From assembly GCA_937868765.1 (NCBI GenBank), contig CALMNL010000002.1, positions 1 to 64,000 on the forward strand: a stretch of DNA of 64,000 nt, given 5' to 3'. The notes under the pieces are model-generated. The model was not told the DNA's origin. It saw only the letters and a list, made by a program, of their open reading frames with translations, and did not search any database. Numbering within the stretch: the stretch's first letter is position 1; the number at the start of each line of letters is the position of its first letter. The stretch comes from an uncultured Desulfatitalea sp. (lineage in GTDB: Bacteria; Desulfobacterota; Desulfobacteria; Desulfobacterales; Desulfosarcinaceae). A program made the position numbers and the translations under genes. Shown here one piece after another: positions 45,204 through 55,172 of the stretch.

Positions 45204-47537
45204 ATGCTCAAACGCGAATTACTTAAACAGGCCATCGACGCCATCGCCGCCCGGGACCCCGAGATCGGTTACTCCCTGGCCGAGCTTTTTGGTACGGGCC
45301 GCATCGATGTGCCCGCGGAGAAGCCCGCCGCAGACGATCCTCAGACATTCTTCTTTACTTTTGACCACCAGCGGGTGGCGGTGGACAAAAACAGCTTTTT
45401 CAACGACGGTTTGGCCGCAGTGGAGCAGCCGCTGTTGCTCAAGTACGGCGAGACGGCCAAAAAAATGGCCTTGTCCGCATCCAATGGCAAGGCGCCTTAT
45501 GCCACGGCCGGCCAGGCCATCCGCGAGGCCGGATTGCGCCTGCTGGTGCGCCACGAGGTCATCCGTGCGCTGCGCCAGCTCGATCTCCAGGGCACCGACC
45601 CTGACCAAGGCGTGCAGACCCAAGCCCGACAAGTTCTCGAAGGGCTGCTGAGCGATACGCCGGAGGAGGCGTTGCCCAAGGACGGCGAGGACCCCCGGGT
45701 CCTTTTTCAGGGCGCGGTGAATTCCGACGACCCGGCCTTTTTCATGCCGTTGCCGCTTACCCGTATGACCTTGATGCAGGTGGCCGATGAACAACTGCCT
45801 TTTTTCAGCGTACGATTCGTACTGCGTTGCCTGCGCAACGGCACAGCACCGCAGCTGTTTGCCTGCCTGGTGAAGGGGGCCGTGGCGGGTCTCGTCTTCC
45901 TCCGATTCAGGACCACCTTCTTCTCCAGGGGGATGGAGATCAAGTACATCGCCTCTGCGCAACAAAGGGCGAACGGGGAGCTCCGGGCACACCCCGTGCA
46001 TCGCGGGGTGGGGACCTTCCTGGTGGCCGGAACCTGGCTGCTCTGGAAGAAATACTTCCCGGCGATACGCGAAATCCTGCTGGATTCAGAAATTCAGGCC
46101 TCCGGCTTCTATGAAAGCATCGGATTTGAAAGACGCCGGCCTTATGTATACTCCCTGGTCCGGCCCAGCGGTCGTCTGACCTATGCCCTGGCCGTGATGG
46201 TGGACCGCAGCCGAAGCGTGCCGCCGACCGTCGTCCGAGAGATGGCTGCCGTGATCAAGGATCAGGTACGATGGCTGGCCCGTGCCAAGTCGGTCGATCC
46301 GCGCCGTGGCATGGTCCTGCACTTTCTCACGTTATGCCTGTTGTCGCGCTCACGGCCCGATCTGGCGCGCGACGCGGCCCAATGCCTGCTCAAATTTAAA
46401 CGGCGCATTCCCGAAGCCGACGAACTGCTGGAGATGGGAACGACCCATGGCCGCATTTCGCTGGTGGACGTCCGGCCTACGGCGACCGCGCCGTTGCTGG
46501 TGTTCAAGGACAGCGCCATGCAAGCCCATTTGCAGGGCATCTTCCACCTTGAGAGCGCCAATCGCCTCAAGGCGCTGGACGAGGTGTTGGCGGCGGAGGC
46601 GATGGCGGGCTGTTGGAAGCTGCTGGCCGGACGGCAGGCCGAAAAGGAAGCCCTGGCCTGGGTCCATACCCCGGACCATATAGCGCGCATCGCCGCCACC
46701 GCGGGCCGGAAATTATACGCTATCGACCTGGATACCCAGACCACCGCGGCATCTTATGATGTCGCTTGTCTGGCCGTCGGGGGTATCTTCAATCTCCTGG
46801 ATGCGGTCATGGCCGGTCCCTCCCGCAGGGGCTTCGCGGCTATACGTCCGCCGGGGCACCACGCCGAACCCGACAAGGCCATGGGGTTTTGCCTTTTCAA
46901 CAATGCGGCCCTGGCCGCCTGCTACCTGAAACACGCCCACGGTCTGCGGCGGGTGATGATCGTGGATATCGACGCCCACCACGGCAACGGCACCCAGGCT
47001 GCCTTCCTTCGCAGCCGTGAGGTGCTCTTCTTTTCCTTGCACCAGTTCCCCTGCTATCCTGGCACGGGCAATTTCGGCGAGGTGGGTTCGGGACCGGGAG
47101 AGGGGTACAGCGTCAATGTGCCCCTGGACAAAGGCATGGGCGACGCCGAGTTCGTGCAGGCCATCCGGATGCTGGCCGAGCCCCTGGCCAGGGCCTTTGA
47201 ACCGGAGATGATCCTGGTATCGTGCGGATTCGATCTTTCCCAGCACGACCGCCTGGCGGCTCTCAAGGGCACGCCAGCCGGCTATGCCATGCTTACACGC
47301 CAGCTCTGTCGCCTGGCCGATGCTGTCTGCGGCGGCCGTATCGCCTTTATCCTCGAGGGCGGGTACAGCGTCCGCGGTATCGAGGAGTGCGGCCGCAGCG
47401 TGATCCAGGAGCTGTGCGACCTGCCGTCGGCGGCAGCGCAGCAGCTGGATGCCGTGCGCCGGACGTCCGGCCCCTTCGCCACACTCCAGAAGAGTATCGC
47501 CATCCACACGAAGTATTGGTCGATACTAAAAAGATAG
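45204..47537 (+). CDS. GNAT acetyltransferase-like and histone-deacetylase-family fusion protein
   Basis: 777 aa. Residues about 180-320 look like a GNAT domain: PVHRGVGTFLVAGTW as the acetyl-CoA loop and EIQASGFYESIGFERRRPYV as motif B. Residues 440-760 are a class II-type HDAC/acetylpolyamine amidohydrolase: RPPGHHAEPDKAMGFCLFNN (His552-His553 dyad), IVDIDAHHGNGT (Asp590, His592 zinc ligands), SCGFDLSQHD (Asp677) and LEGGYS (Tyr721). The catalytic set looks complete. The first 170 residues are unassigned. One chain could both add and remove acetyl groups, on proteins or small amines; substrates are unknown. It follows regulators and precedes a Cache kinase. Confidence 0.8.
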   Translation: MLKRELLKQAIDAIAARDPEIGYSLAELFGTGRIDVPAEKPAADDPQTFFFTFDHQRVAVDKNSFFNDGLAAVEQPLLLKYGETAKKMALSASNGKAPYATAGQAIREAGLRLLVRHEVIRALRQLDLQGTDPDQGVQTQARQVLEGLLSDTPEEALPKDGEDPRVLFQGAVNSDDPAFFMPLPLTRMTLMQVADEQLPFFSVRFVLRCLRNGTAPQLFACLVKGAVAGLVFLRFRTTFFSRGMEIKYIASAQQRANGELRAHPVHRGVGTFLVAGTWLLWKKYFPAIREILLDSEIQASGFYESIGFERRRPYVYSLVRPSGRLTYALAVMVDRSRSVPPTVVREMAAVIKDQVRWLARAKSVDPRRGMVLHFLTLCLLSRSRPDLARDAAQCLLKFKRRIPEADELLEMGTTHGRISLVDVRPTATAPLLVFKDSAMQAHLQGIFHLESANRLKALDEVLAAEAMAGCWKLLAGRQAEKEALAWVHTPDHIARIAATAGRKLYAIDLDTQTTAASYDVACLAVGGIFNLLDAVMAGPSRRGFAAIRPPGHHAEPDKAMGFCLFNNAALAACYLKHAHGLRRVMIVDIDAHHGNGTQAAFLRSREVLFFSLHQFPCYPGTGNFGEVGSGPGEGYSVNVPLDKGMGDAEFVQAIRMLAEPLARAFEPEMILVSCGFDLSQHDRLAALKGTPAGYAMLTRQLCRLADAVCGGRIAFILEGGYSVRGIEECGRSVIQELCDLPSAAAQQLDAVRRTSGPFATLQKSIAIHTKYWSILKR

Positions 47538-47706
47538 GGGGACATTCCCAAGAATCCATGACCGTCTTTCCTGCTGGACAGCCATTGTCCACTGTTGGGA
47601 GACAGTGTGGCCATGCCGGTATCCGACTTCGGGCGAAATCTCTTATATCCAGCTGAATAAATGGTTGTAAATAATTCGTTCCGATTCATGACAACGGTCG
47701 GGCCGC

Positions 47707-47722
47707 TGGCATGCTTATTGAA
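47707..47722 (+). promoter_or_regulatory. Sigma54-like promoter before the 47790 kinase
   Basis: TGGCATGCTTATTGAA keeps the -24 TGGCA and the TTG of -12 but has GA in place of GC. It sits 68 bases before the preferred ATG at 47790, which supports that start. Confidence 0.4.
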
Positions 47723-47789
47723 CTATTGCTTATCGATCTGCCTGGAGGAGCAGGGCGCGATCTTCGATATAAAAGGAGCCTGTGCCGGT

Positions 47790-49550
47790 ATGACGAATAC
47801 TGATATCAACAACGCAACAATCGCTTCGGGCACCATCCCGAACACCCGGCGTGAAGAGCAGTACAAACGGTTTTTTCGCCGCTTTGTGTTCCTGACCCTG
47901 GTCAGCTCCCTGTTGCCGCTCCTGCTGGTGGGATGGGGCATCAACATTCATTACACCCGCTTTGCGCGCGAACGTCTGACGGAGAAGTTCAATCGCGAGG
48001 TGGAAAACCACCATCGCGCCATCGAGTTGTTTTTCAAGGAGCAAAGCTCCAGACTGCAATTGATCGCCCGCACCCACAGCAAAGAGTATTTACGCCAGCC
48101 AGGCAATCTGAACAAAGTCTTCGAGTTGATCAATCATGATTACCCAACCCTGACCGATATCGGCCTCATCGACCATACCGGGCGGCACCTGGCCTATGTG
48201 GGACCCTACGACCTGATGGACAAGAACTATGCCGATACTTTCTGGTTCAAGCAGGTGCTGCAAAAAGGGCTCTTCATCAGCGATATGTTTCTGGGGTTTC
48301 GTCGCGAGCCGCATTTCATCATGGCCGTGACCTCTTCGGACAACGGCGAGCCCTGGATTTTGCGAACCACCATCAACACCGAGACCTTTCGTGCCCTGGT
48401 GGAGAACGTGCGCATCGGAAAAAGCGGGGAAGTTTACCTGCTCAACAGCGACGGGCTCTACCAGACCACCCCCCGCTTCGGCGGGTCGATCATGGAACCG
48501 GCACCGCTGCCGGCCGTGGTCGACCACGAAGGCATCGACCTGCGTTTCGTGACCCAGGACTATCCTGGCCGAACCAGCCCATCTCCCCGCAGGATTGTCT
48601 GCAGCGTCTGGCTCAAGGAACCGCGCTGGCTGCTCGTGGTGACCCAATCTTACGACGAAGCCTTCAACGCCGTAAATCACGCCAATTATGCAGTATCGGT
48701 CTTTCTGCTGATCAGCGGCCTGACCATACTGATCGTCGCCGTGCTGGTGACCCGCCACATGCTTGCCATGATCCGCCGGCGCGACCAGGAGAGCGATCGC
48801 CTGAACCAGCAGCTCATGCAGACCAGCAAACTGGCCTCCATTGGCGAGCTTTCGGCCGGCGTGGCCCACGAGATCAACAATCCCCTGGCGATCATTTCCA
48901 CCGAACGGCAAATCCTGATGGATTGTATGGGGCAAATCCCGGAGATGAGTCCCTCTTTCAAAGAGCAGTTCAACGACTCCATGTCCCAGATCGACATCCA
49001 GATCCAGCGCTGCAAACGCATCACCCACAATCTGCTGCGGTTTTCACGTCGTACTCAATCGGTGATGGAGACGGTCCATTTGAATGCTTTTATTCTTGAA
49101 GTGGTGGACCTGATGGAGCGTGAGGCCCAGGCCACCGGAATCAAATTCGTCACCACCTTGGAGCCGGAACTGCCGGTGATGATCTCGGACCCTTCGCAGT
49201 TGCAGCAGCTCTTTTTAAACCTGATCACCAATGCCATTGATGCGCACGATGGCAAGCCTTATGGTCGCATCGATATCGCCACATCTGTGGCGGGCGATGG
49301 CCAGGAAGTGCGGCTGAGCATCGGCGACACCGGTTGCGGCATTGCCCGGGAACACCTGGAAAAGATCTTCGATCCGTTTTTTACCACCAAACCCGTCGGT
49401 AAGGGAACCGGACTGGGTCTTTCCATTTGCTTCAGCATCATTCAACGGCTGGGCGGCCGGATCGACGTCCATAGCGAATCCGGTCAAGGCACGCGCTTTG
49501 ACATATTCTTGCCATTGCGCCCCCCGGCGGAACTTATGCAGTATAACTAA
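47790..49550 (+). CDS. Cache-domain membrane sensor histidine kinase
   Basis: 586 aa from ATG 47790 (AGGAG upstream); an earlier ATG at 47661 would give a poor N-terminus. Helix one ([20 protein letters not shown]), double-Cache domain ([54 protein letters not shown]), helix two ([19 protein letters not shown]), kinase core ([60 protein letters not shown]). Paralogue of the 21370 and 23424 kinases. It is followed by its probable partner, the receiver protein at 49596. Confidence 0.92.
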   Translation: MTNTDINNATIASGTIPNTRREEQYKRFFRRFVFLTLVSSLLPLLLVGWGINIHYTRFARERLTEKFNREVENHHRAIELFFKEQSSRLQLIARTHSKEYLRQPGNLNKVFELINHDYPTLTDIGLIDHTGRHLAYVGPYDLMDKNYADTFWFKQVLQKGLFISDMFLGFRREPHFIMAVTSSDNGEPWILRTTINTETFRALVENVRIGKSGEVYLLNSDGLYQTTPRFGGSIMEPAPLPAVVDHEGIDLRFVTQDYPGRTSPSPRRIVCSVWLKEPRWLLVVTQSYDEAFNAVNHANYAVSVFLLISGLTILIVAVLVTRHMLAMIRRRDQESDRLNQQLMQTSKLASIGELSAGVAHEINNPLAIISTERQILMDCMGQIPEMSPSFKEQFNDSMSQIDIQIQRCKRITHNLLRFSRRTQSVMETVHLNAFILEVVDLMEREAQATGIKFVTTLEPELPVMISDPSQLQQLFLNLITNAIDAHDGKPYGRIDIATSVAGDGQEVRLSIGDTGCGIAREHLEKIFDPFFTTKPVGKGTGLGLSICFSIIQRLGGRIDVHSESGQGTRFDIFLPLRPPAELMQYN

Positions 49551-49595
49551 CCCGCAGGCCGTGCGGCGACCCTGCACCCAAAGGAGGACCAGGCG

Positions 49596-50057
49596 ATGAT
49601 AGGCTCTAAAATACTTCTTGTGGACGATGAAGAGATCTTTTCCCGCAATATGGCCAAACTTCTGACGACGAGGGGGTACCAGGTCACAGCCGTCAACGGC
49701 GGTGACGCCGCCATCCGGACCCTGGCCGAGCACCCGGTGGATGTGATCGTGCTCGACCTGAAGATGCCCGGCATGGACGGATTGACCACCTTGAAAGAGA
49801 TCCAAAAGCTCGGTCTCTTCACCCAGACCCTGATACTCACCGGTCACGGATCAATCGATTCGGCCCTGGAGGCCATGAAGCTGGGGGCTTACGACTACCT
49901 GACCAAGCCGTGTAATGTCGAAGAACTGGTAGCCAAGATCCAGGGGGCCTGGCACAAGAAGGATAGCACCGTCAAACACGAGAGCCGGGAGAAGGCCCAG
50001 AAGGTCGCCGGCGCGCCCACGGCTTTCTTCGAAGTTTTCCCTTCCAAAAAGCGCTGA
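49596..50057 (+). CDS. Receiver-only response regulator
   Basis: 153 aa. One receiver: KILLVDDEEIFSRNMAKLL, VIVLDLKMPGMDGLTTL (phospho-acceptor Asp), LILTGHGSIDSA and DYLTKPCNVEELV. A 30-residue charged tail follows, with no output domain. ATG 49596 follows AAAGGAGG. Forms a pair with the 47790 kinase, 45 bases upstream. Confidence 0.92.
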   Translation: MIGSKILLVDDEEIFSRNMAKLLTTRGYQVTAVNGGDAAIRTLAEHPVDVIVLDLKMPGMDGLTTLKEIQKLGLFTQTLILTGHGSIDSALEAMKLGAYDYLTKPCNVEELVAKIQGAWHKKDSTVKHESREKAQKVAGAPTAFFEVFPSKKR

Positions 50058-50376
50058 GTCATGTCGGAAAACATGGGACTCGGAGGCGGCGGCAACCCAT
50101 CTCGCGCCCGCGGAGGCCGGCCGCGGCGAGGATGTGCCGCCGCAATCCCGGCTACGGGTCGCCCCCGCCACGCTGACACCACCGATTTTTCATGCACCCT
50201 CCCATCGCCTGTGCGGGTTGGCAGCCTGCTAAGGCGGGCGCACCGAGATTTTCTCCCCGAAAAGAATGACCTTGCAACGGGATTGTGGATTTCATAACAT
50301 GGGATGCTGCAACAGTATCCGGTTACCCGCACCCCCGTTGGCCTGCCTTATGATACCCCTTCTGCGAGCCTGGTAG
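50058..50376. other. Intergenic region without recognised features
   Basis: 319 bases between a receiver gene and a hybrid kinase. I see no coding frame with support, no RNA gene and no convincing promoter; it is GC-rich in the first half. Confidence 0.5.
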
Positions 50377-52404
50377 ATGCCGTTGCGCGTGGGACAGATC
50401 CTTACCCGAACGGAACAGGCGATGGACAAAAGCCCGACAGTGAACGTGATACCTGAAAAAAGCATCCCCGGTGATTCGCCGCCCCTGGAGCGATCCGACT
50501 TTCAGACACTCTTCGACCGGGCGCCTATCGGTATCTTTCGTACCACCTCTGCGGGGCAAGTGCGCTACGTAAATGCGTGCATGGCCGCCATGGTCGGCGC
50601 CGCCTCTCCCCAAGAGGCCATGGCACGATTTTCCGATCTTTCGAAACAGTTGTATGCCGATCCGGCGCGCAGGCGTGATTTCGTCCGACAAATATCCCGG
50701 AATGGAGAAGTCCAGGGCTTCGAATACGAGGCCGTGCGGCTCGACGGGGAACACCGTTGGCTTTCCATGAGCGCCCGGATCAGCGAGCGTTGTCCCGACG
50801 GCACGGTGGTGATCGATGGGTTCACCGTCGACATAACCGAAATCAAGGCAATGGAAAAGGCCTTGCGCGAGAGCGAACAGCGATTCAGAAGCGCCTTCGA
50901 CAATTCCTCCTTCGGCCGGACGATGACCTTGCCCGATGGCCGCTTGAACCGTGTCAACAAGGCCCTCTGCGAAATGCTGGGGCGTGACGCCCGGACCCTG
51001 GCGAATATGAAAATCGCCGATATCACCCATCCCGACGACCTGGCCGGCAGCCTGGCGTTGGTGCAGCAGATGCTCGACGGACAGTCGGCCGTCCGCAGGA
51101 CGCAAAAGCGTTACGTGCATGCCGACGGAAGGATGGTGTGGGGGGATGTCAGTGTCATCCTGATCCGAGATGAGGCCGGCCAGCCCGTCCATTTTCTGAC
51201 CGAAATGGTAGACATCACCGAACAGAAGCAGGCCGAACAGAAGAATATCGAACTCGAACGGCAATTGAACCATGCCCAGAAAATGGAGGCGGTCGGGCGA
51301 TTGGCGGGCGGTGTGGCCCATGATTTCAACAATCTGTTGTCCATCATTCTCGGATACGCTGAAACCATGCTCGAGGAGTTGCCGGAAGGCCATCCCCTGG
51401 GCGAATCGTTGAAGGAGATTTCCGACGCCGGCGGCCGGGCCAAACAACTGACCCGGCAACTGCTGGCCTTCAGCCGCAAGCAGACCCTGGAGCTGGTTCA
51501 CATCGATGTCAACGCGGTGGTGACCGGTTTCGAAAAACTGCTGCGCCGGGTGATCGGGGAGGACATCGATCTGAAGCTGACGCTCTCCTCCACGGCGCTT
51601 TTGGTCAAGGCCGATGTGTCACGCATAGAACAGGTGTTGATGAACCTGGCGGTCAATGCCCGGGATGCCATGCCCCGGGGCGGCTGCCTGACCATCGAGA
51701 CGGCCATGGTGCGATCACCCCAATCCCTTGGAATGGCCACGCTCCCATCGGCCTCCGGGCCTTACGCCAGGATCGTGGTCAGCGACACCGGCATGGGAAT
51801 GGATCGGGAGACGTTGCAGCGGGTCTTCGAGCCGTTTTTCACCACCAAGGGCAAAGACCAGGGCACCGGTTTGGGGTTGGCCACCAGCTACGGCATCGTT
51901 CATCAACATGGGGGCAGCATCGAGGTGCACAGCGCGCCTGGAAAGGGTGCCCGCTTCACGATCCTGCTGCCGTTGTCGGATGCCGGCCCGGCCCAGAAAG
52001 GCCACGGATCGGAGGCACGGGCGCCGCACGCCGTGGCGGCCACCATCCTGGTGGTGGAAGATGATCCATCGGTGCGCAAACTGGCCGTCAGCATCCTTCG
52101 CAAGAAAGGGTACCGCATTCTTGAACCCGCGGATGTGCATGATGCAGTGGCGCTCGCCTCAGACCCAACAGTTCCCATCGATCTTCTGCTCACCGATGTG
52201 GTGATGCCCGGGATGATGGGGCCGGAGGTGTATGCCAAGGTGGCGGCATACCATCCAAACCTTCGGGTGCTCTACATGTCGGGGCATACTTACAATGTGC
52301 TTTCCCAGCATGGCATTCCCGAGGACGAGGCGCATCTGATCCAAAAACCGTTTTCCGTCAAAGGTCTGGTGGACAAGGTCCATGCGGTCTTGCAGGCATT
52401 TTGA
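50377..52404 (+). CDS. PAS hybrid histidine kinase with C-terminal receiver
   Basis: 675 aa from ATG 50377; ATG 50422 (MDKSPTVNVIPEKS) is an equally possible start. Two PAS domains (DFQTLFDRAPIGIFRTTSAG; RFRSAFDNSSFGRTMTLPDG with a PAC tail) precede HisKA ([20 protein letters not shown]), the ATPase (NLAVNARDAMP, DTGMGMDRETLQRVFEPFF, GTGLGLATSYG) and a receiver (ILVVEDDPSVRKLAVSILR, DLLLTDVVMPGMMG). No membrane segment. It resembles the cytoplasmic hybrid kinases at 10387 and 15330. Confidence 0.9.
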   Translation: MPLRVGQILTRTEQAMDKSPTVNVIPEKSIPGDSPPLERSDFQTLFDRAPIGIFRTTSAGQVRYVNACMAAMVGAASPQEAMARFSDLSKQLYADPARRRDFVRQISRNGEVQGFEYEAVRLDGEHRWLSMSARISERCPDGTVVIDGFTVDITEIKAMEKALRESEQRFRSAFDNSSFGRTMTLPDGRLNRVNKALCEMLGRDARTLANMKIADITHPDDLAGSLALVQQMLDGQSAVRRTQKRYVHADGRMVWGDVSVILIRDEAGQPVHFLTEMVDITEQKQAEQKNIELERQLNHAQKMEAVGRLAGGVAHDFNNLLSIILGYAETMLEELPEGHPLGESLKEISDAGGRAKQLTRQLLAFSRKQTLELVHIDVNAVVTGFEKLLRRVIGEDIDLKLTLSSTALLVKADVSRIEQVLMNLAVNARDAMPRGGCLTIETAMVRSPQSLGMATLPSASGPYARIVVSDTGMGMDRETLQRVFEPFFTTKGKDQGTGLGLATSYGIVHQHGGSIEVHSAPGKGARFTILLPLSDAGPAQKGHGSEARAPHAVAATILVVEDDPSVRKLAVSILRKKGYRILEPADVHDAVALASDPTVPIDLLLTDVVMPGMMGPEVYAKVAAYHPNLRVLYMSGHTYNVLSQHGIPEDEAHLIQKPFSVKGLVDKVHAVLQAF

Positions 52405-52602
52405 GTTGCCGAAACGGCCGATCGGGTCTGCAGCTATCCGTCAACTTTTTGCCGATCACCGGCAGTAAATGCCCGGTACCCATCGCATGCGACCCTTATA
52501 AAAAATTATAAAGATTTAAAATGATAGGTAATTTAAAAATTGGGGCGCTGGAATGAAAATTGCTATTTCCCTGGTGAGCGTTGATGCGCAACAGGAGCGC
52601 CC

Positions 52603-53400
52603 ATGGTATCGAAGGCCAGCTGGACCATTCAGGACTATTTCAAACAAGCCGGTGTATCCCTTGATGGGGCCCGCCGCAGGAGCGTATCGCAGACGTCGCT
52701 GAAAGGTTCGGAAAACGACTTTTCCCGTATTCTGGCAGGGGCCCACGCCCGTGCTCAGAGAGAGGGGGCTGCTGCGGGTGGCGCCCGGACCATTGCCGAT
52801 TACCGTAAAGCGCCGGTGGCAGCCAAAGCCCCGATGGCCCGGGCACCCGTGGTGCCACGAGCTGCGACCGAACCGCCCGCCTTTGCCGCCGTTGCAGCGC
52901 CAGCGATTACTGCCGCTGGCATCGGCGCAACCGATTCCCAATCCTCGGCTGGGACCGATACGCCGGCGCCGGCCTCGTTCCAGGTCCCATCCGTCTCCAG
53001 GCAGGGGCCAACCGAATCTGTCAATCGTCAGATCAATGAATGCATCGAGAAAGCCGCAGCGGATTACCGCCTGCCGGCCGAACTGATCCGCGGTGTGATA
53101 CAGGCCGAATCCAACTTCCAGGTGAGCGCCCAATCACCGGCCGGCGCCCAGGGGCTGATGCAGCTCATGCCGGCCACGGCCCGGGAACTGGGGGTCGACG
53201 ACCCCTTCGATATCCGGCAGAACATCGACGGCGGTGCACGCTATCTGCGCCAGATGCTCGACCTGTTCGACGGCGACGTGAAACAGGCGCTTTCGGCTTA
53301 CAACGCCGGCCCGGGAACCGTGATGAAGTACGACGGGCAGGTGCCTTATCCGGAGACCCGCAATTATGTGCGCAAAGTGATGCGTTACGCCAGAAGCTGA
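52603..53400 (+). CDS. SLT-type lytic transglycosylase with disordered N-terminus
   Basis: 265 aa, ATG 52603 after AGGAGCGCCC. Residues 1-140 are Ala/Pro-rich and disordered, with no signal peptide. Residues about 145-265 are a Slt/MltC-type transglycosylase domain: LPAELIRGVIQAESNFQ with the catalytic Glu, SPAGAQGLMQLMPATARELG, DIRQNIDGGARYLRQML, ALSAYNAGPGTVMKY. It cleaves glycan strands of peptidoglycan. Lack of a signal suggests export by another route, for example flagellar or type III; that is inference. Confidence 0.87.
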   Translation: MVSKASWTIQDYFKQAGVSLDGARRRSVSQTSLKGSENDFSRILAGAHARAQREGAAAGGARTIADYRKAPVAAKAPMARAPVVPRAATEPPAFAAVAAPAITAAGIGATDSQSSAGTDTPAPASFQVPSVSRQGPTESVNRQINECIEKAAADYRLPAELIRGVIQAESNFQVSAQSPAGAQGLMQLMPATARELGVDDPFDIRQNIDGGARYLRQMLDLFDGDVKQALSAYNAGPGTVMKYDGQVPYPETRNYVRKVMRYARS

Positions 53401-53403
53401 GCG

Positions 53404-53919
53404 CTAAAGCAACTCTTTGACCGCCGAGATCACCGTCTCATAATTGGGTTCACTGCTCACCTCTTTGACCAGTTGCTGATAGCGCACCACCCCCTGGCGA
53501 TCGAGCACCAGCACGGCCCTGGCCAGCAGACGCAACTCGCTGATCAGCAGGCCGGTGGCCTGGCCGAAATCGGCTTTGCGATAGTCGGAAAGGGTGACCA
53601 CATTGCTCACGCCGGCCGCGCCGCACCAGCGCTTCTGGGCAAATGGCAGATCCACGCTCACCGTAAGGACCATCACGTCCTTGCCCAATCCGGTGGCCTC
53701 CATGTTGAAGCGCCGAGTCTGCACATCGCATACAGATGTGTCCAGGGATTGTACTACAGAGAGAACCACTACCTTGCCGCGAAAATCGGAAAGTTTGACC
53801 GGCCTCATATTATTGTCGATGAGCATCGTATCGGGGATGGTTTCTCCGATTTGGATCGGACGGCCTGCCAGATTCCAGGGCTTGCCGTGAATCGTGACGA
53901 CATTCTGTTGTTCGCTCAT
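53404..53919 (-). CDS. tpx: Thiol peroxidase Tpx
   Basis: 171 aa, full length for the atypical 2-Cys peroxiredoxin Tpx, a periplasmic or cytoplasmic reducer of hydrogen and lipid peroxides using thioredoxin. Peroxidatic Cys64 lies in SLDTSVCDVQTRRFN and resolving Cys99 in FAQKRWCGA. The start ATG 53919 follows AAAGGAAAAAC. It converges on the transglycosylase gene with 3 bases between the stop codons and is relevant to oxygen stress in an anaerobe. Confidence 0.95.
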   Translation of the reverse strand: MSEQQNVVTIHGKPWNLAGRPIQIGETIPDTMLIDNNMRPVKLSDFRGKVVVLSVVQSLDTSVCDVQTRRFNMEATGLGKDVMVLTVSVDLPFAQKRWCGAAGVSNVVTLSDYRKADFGQATGLLISELRLLARAVLVLDRQGVVRYQQLVKEVSSEPNYETVISAVKELL

Positions 53920-54115
53920 TGTTTTTCCTTTCGATGTTTAAGATTGAATTTACAACCTTTATTTTTGGTTCTCCAATTCAAGCGCGATGGCTAACCATAA
54001 GGCGGTGACTTATGAATGCAAGCCCGACGAGCGGCAGGGCATCTTTTACCTTGACTCGGCCGGCCAAATGGCGTAGCTGAAATGGGCATATGCTCATAAC
54101 CGGCCGGAGACGAAG

Positions 54116-54454
54116 ATGCCCCGCCCCAGGAAATGCAGAATCATCCACACCGAACCGCAGGTCACCTATTTCAAGCCGCGGGGGGTGCCGCTAAGGGATC
54201 TGGCCGAAGTGGAACTGCCTATGGAAGGTTTCGAGGCCATTCGTCTGGCGGACCACGAAGGGCTCCATCACGCGGCGGCGGCCCGGCGAATGCGTGTTTC
54301 CCGCCAGACCTTCGGACGCATCCTGCAGGCGGCGCGGGCTGCGGTGGCCCGGGCCCTGGTGGAAGGCATGGCCTTGCGAATTCACGGCGGCGACTATCGC
54401 GCCGGGCGGGGCCCAACGGCAGACCAAGATGCCGGCGTGCCGGGCCCTGCATGA
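54116..54454 (+). CDS. DUF134-family protein
   Basis: 112 aa, ATG 54116 after GGAGACGAAG. MPRPRKCRII at the start, then FKPRGVPLRDLAEVELPMEG and FEAIRLADHEGLHHAAAARR with a helix-turn-helix-like RMRVSRQTFGRILQAAR segment, is the DUF134 pattern. These small basic proteins are probably DNA-binding and typically lie next to NifB/NifX-type cofactor proteins, as here. Confidence 0.88.
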   Translation: MPRPRKCRIIHTEPQVTYFKPRGVPLRDLAEVELPMEGFEAIRLADHEGLHHAAAARRMRVSRQTFGRILQAARAAVARALVEGMALRIHGGDYRAGRGPTADQDAGVPGPA

Positions 54455-54547
54455 ACCCGGGCGCCAAGCAGTGCGCCGCAAAAACATGTTCCGCCCTCAC
54501 ATCGGGCGGATCGCTCAAAGAAAATCGTTCAAGAAAGGACAGGCAGA

Positions 54548-54931
54548 ATGAGTTCAACGGTCATTGCGATTCCATCGGAAAATCCCGGCGGCCTGGAGGC
54601 CCCTCTGGGCGCCCACTTCGGTCATTGTGATCTCTACACGATCGTGGCGGTGCAAAATGGCGCCATCGCCGATGTACACGTGGTTCCCAATGTGGCCCAC
54701 CAGCAGGGCGGTTGTCTGGCGCCGGTCCAGTTTCTGGCCGGCCAGGGGGTGCAACAGTTGATCGCCGGCGGTATGGGGTTGCGTCCCCTGATGGGATTCA
54801 ACCAGATGGGTATTCAGGTGCTGCATGGCGGCGATGCCCGAACCGTGGGCGAAGCGGTACAAGCAGCCATCGCAGGCAAGCTCGCCCAGTTCCAGCAGAT
54901 GCAGACCTGCGGTGGCTGCGGAGGGCACTGA
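54548..54931 (+). CDS. NifX/NifB-like (dinitrogenase iron-molybdenum cofactor family) protein
   Basis: 127 aa, ATG 54548 after GAAAGGACA. The family core is VIAIPSENPGG, LGAHFGHCDLYTIV, AHQQGGCLAPVQFLAGQGVQ and LIAGGMGLRPLMGFNQMGI. A Cys-rich C-terminal tail (QMQTCGGCGGH) suggests metal binding. Proteins of this type bind iron-sulfur or Fe-Mo intermediates; outside nitrogenase loci their role is unclear. The tandem with DUF134 (93 bases apart) is common in anaerobes. Confidence 0.85.
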   Translation: MSSTVIAIPSENPGGLEAPLGAHFGHCDLYTIVAVQNGAIADVHVVPNVAHQQGGCLAPVQFLAGQGVQQLIAGGMGLRPLMGFNQMGIQVLHGGDARTVGEAVQAAIAGKLAQFQQMQTCGGCGGH

Positions 54932-55172
54932 ACTTCAGCCTGGAGCGCGCTCTCTTCAACCCATCCCCGCCTTCACTCCAATTTTTGTTCATGACCGCAG
55001 TGCGGTGGAGAAGAAAGCGCGCTATTTCTTCTTCTCGAAGGTAGGCTTCCGCCGCCGAGCAGACACTTCCTGTCGGCGCTTGACTTCCGAAGACTTCGAG
55101 CATGTCGGACAGCTTTTTGCAGCTGCAGTCAGGAAAGCACTGCATTATGGGAGCGGATCGGGACTGGATCGG

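Noticed and set aside
52405-52602. Sigma28-type promoter before the transglycosylase
   Set aside because: A GCCGATCA-like sequence is present but no TAAA box at the right distance.
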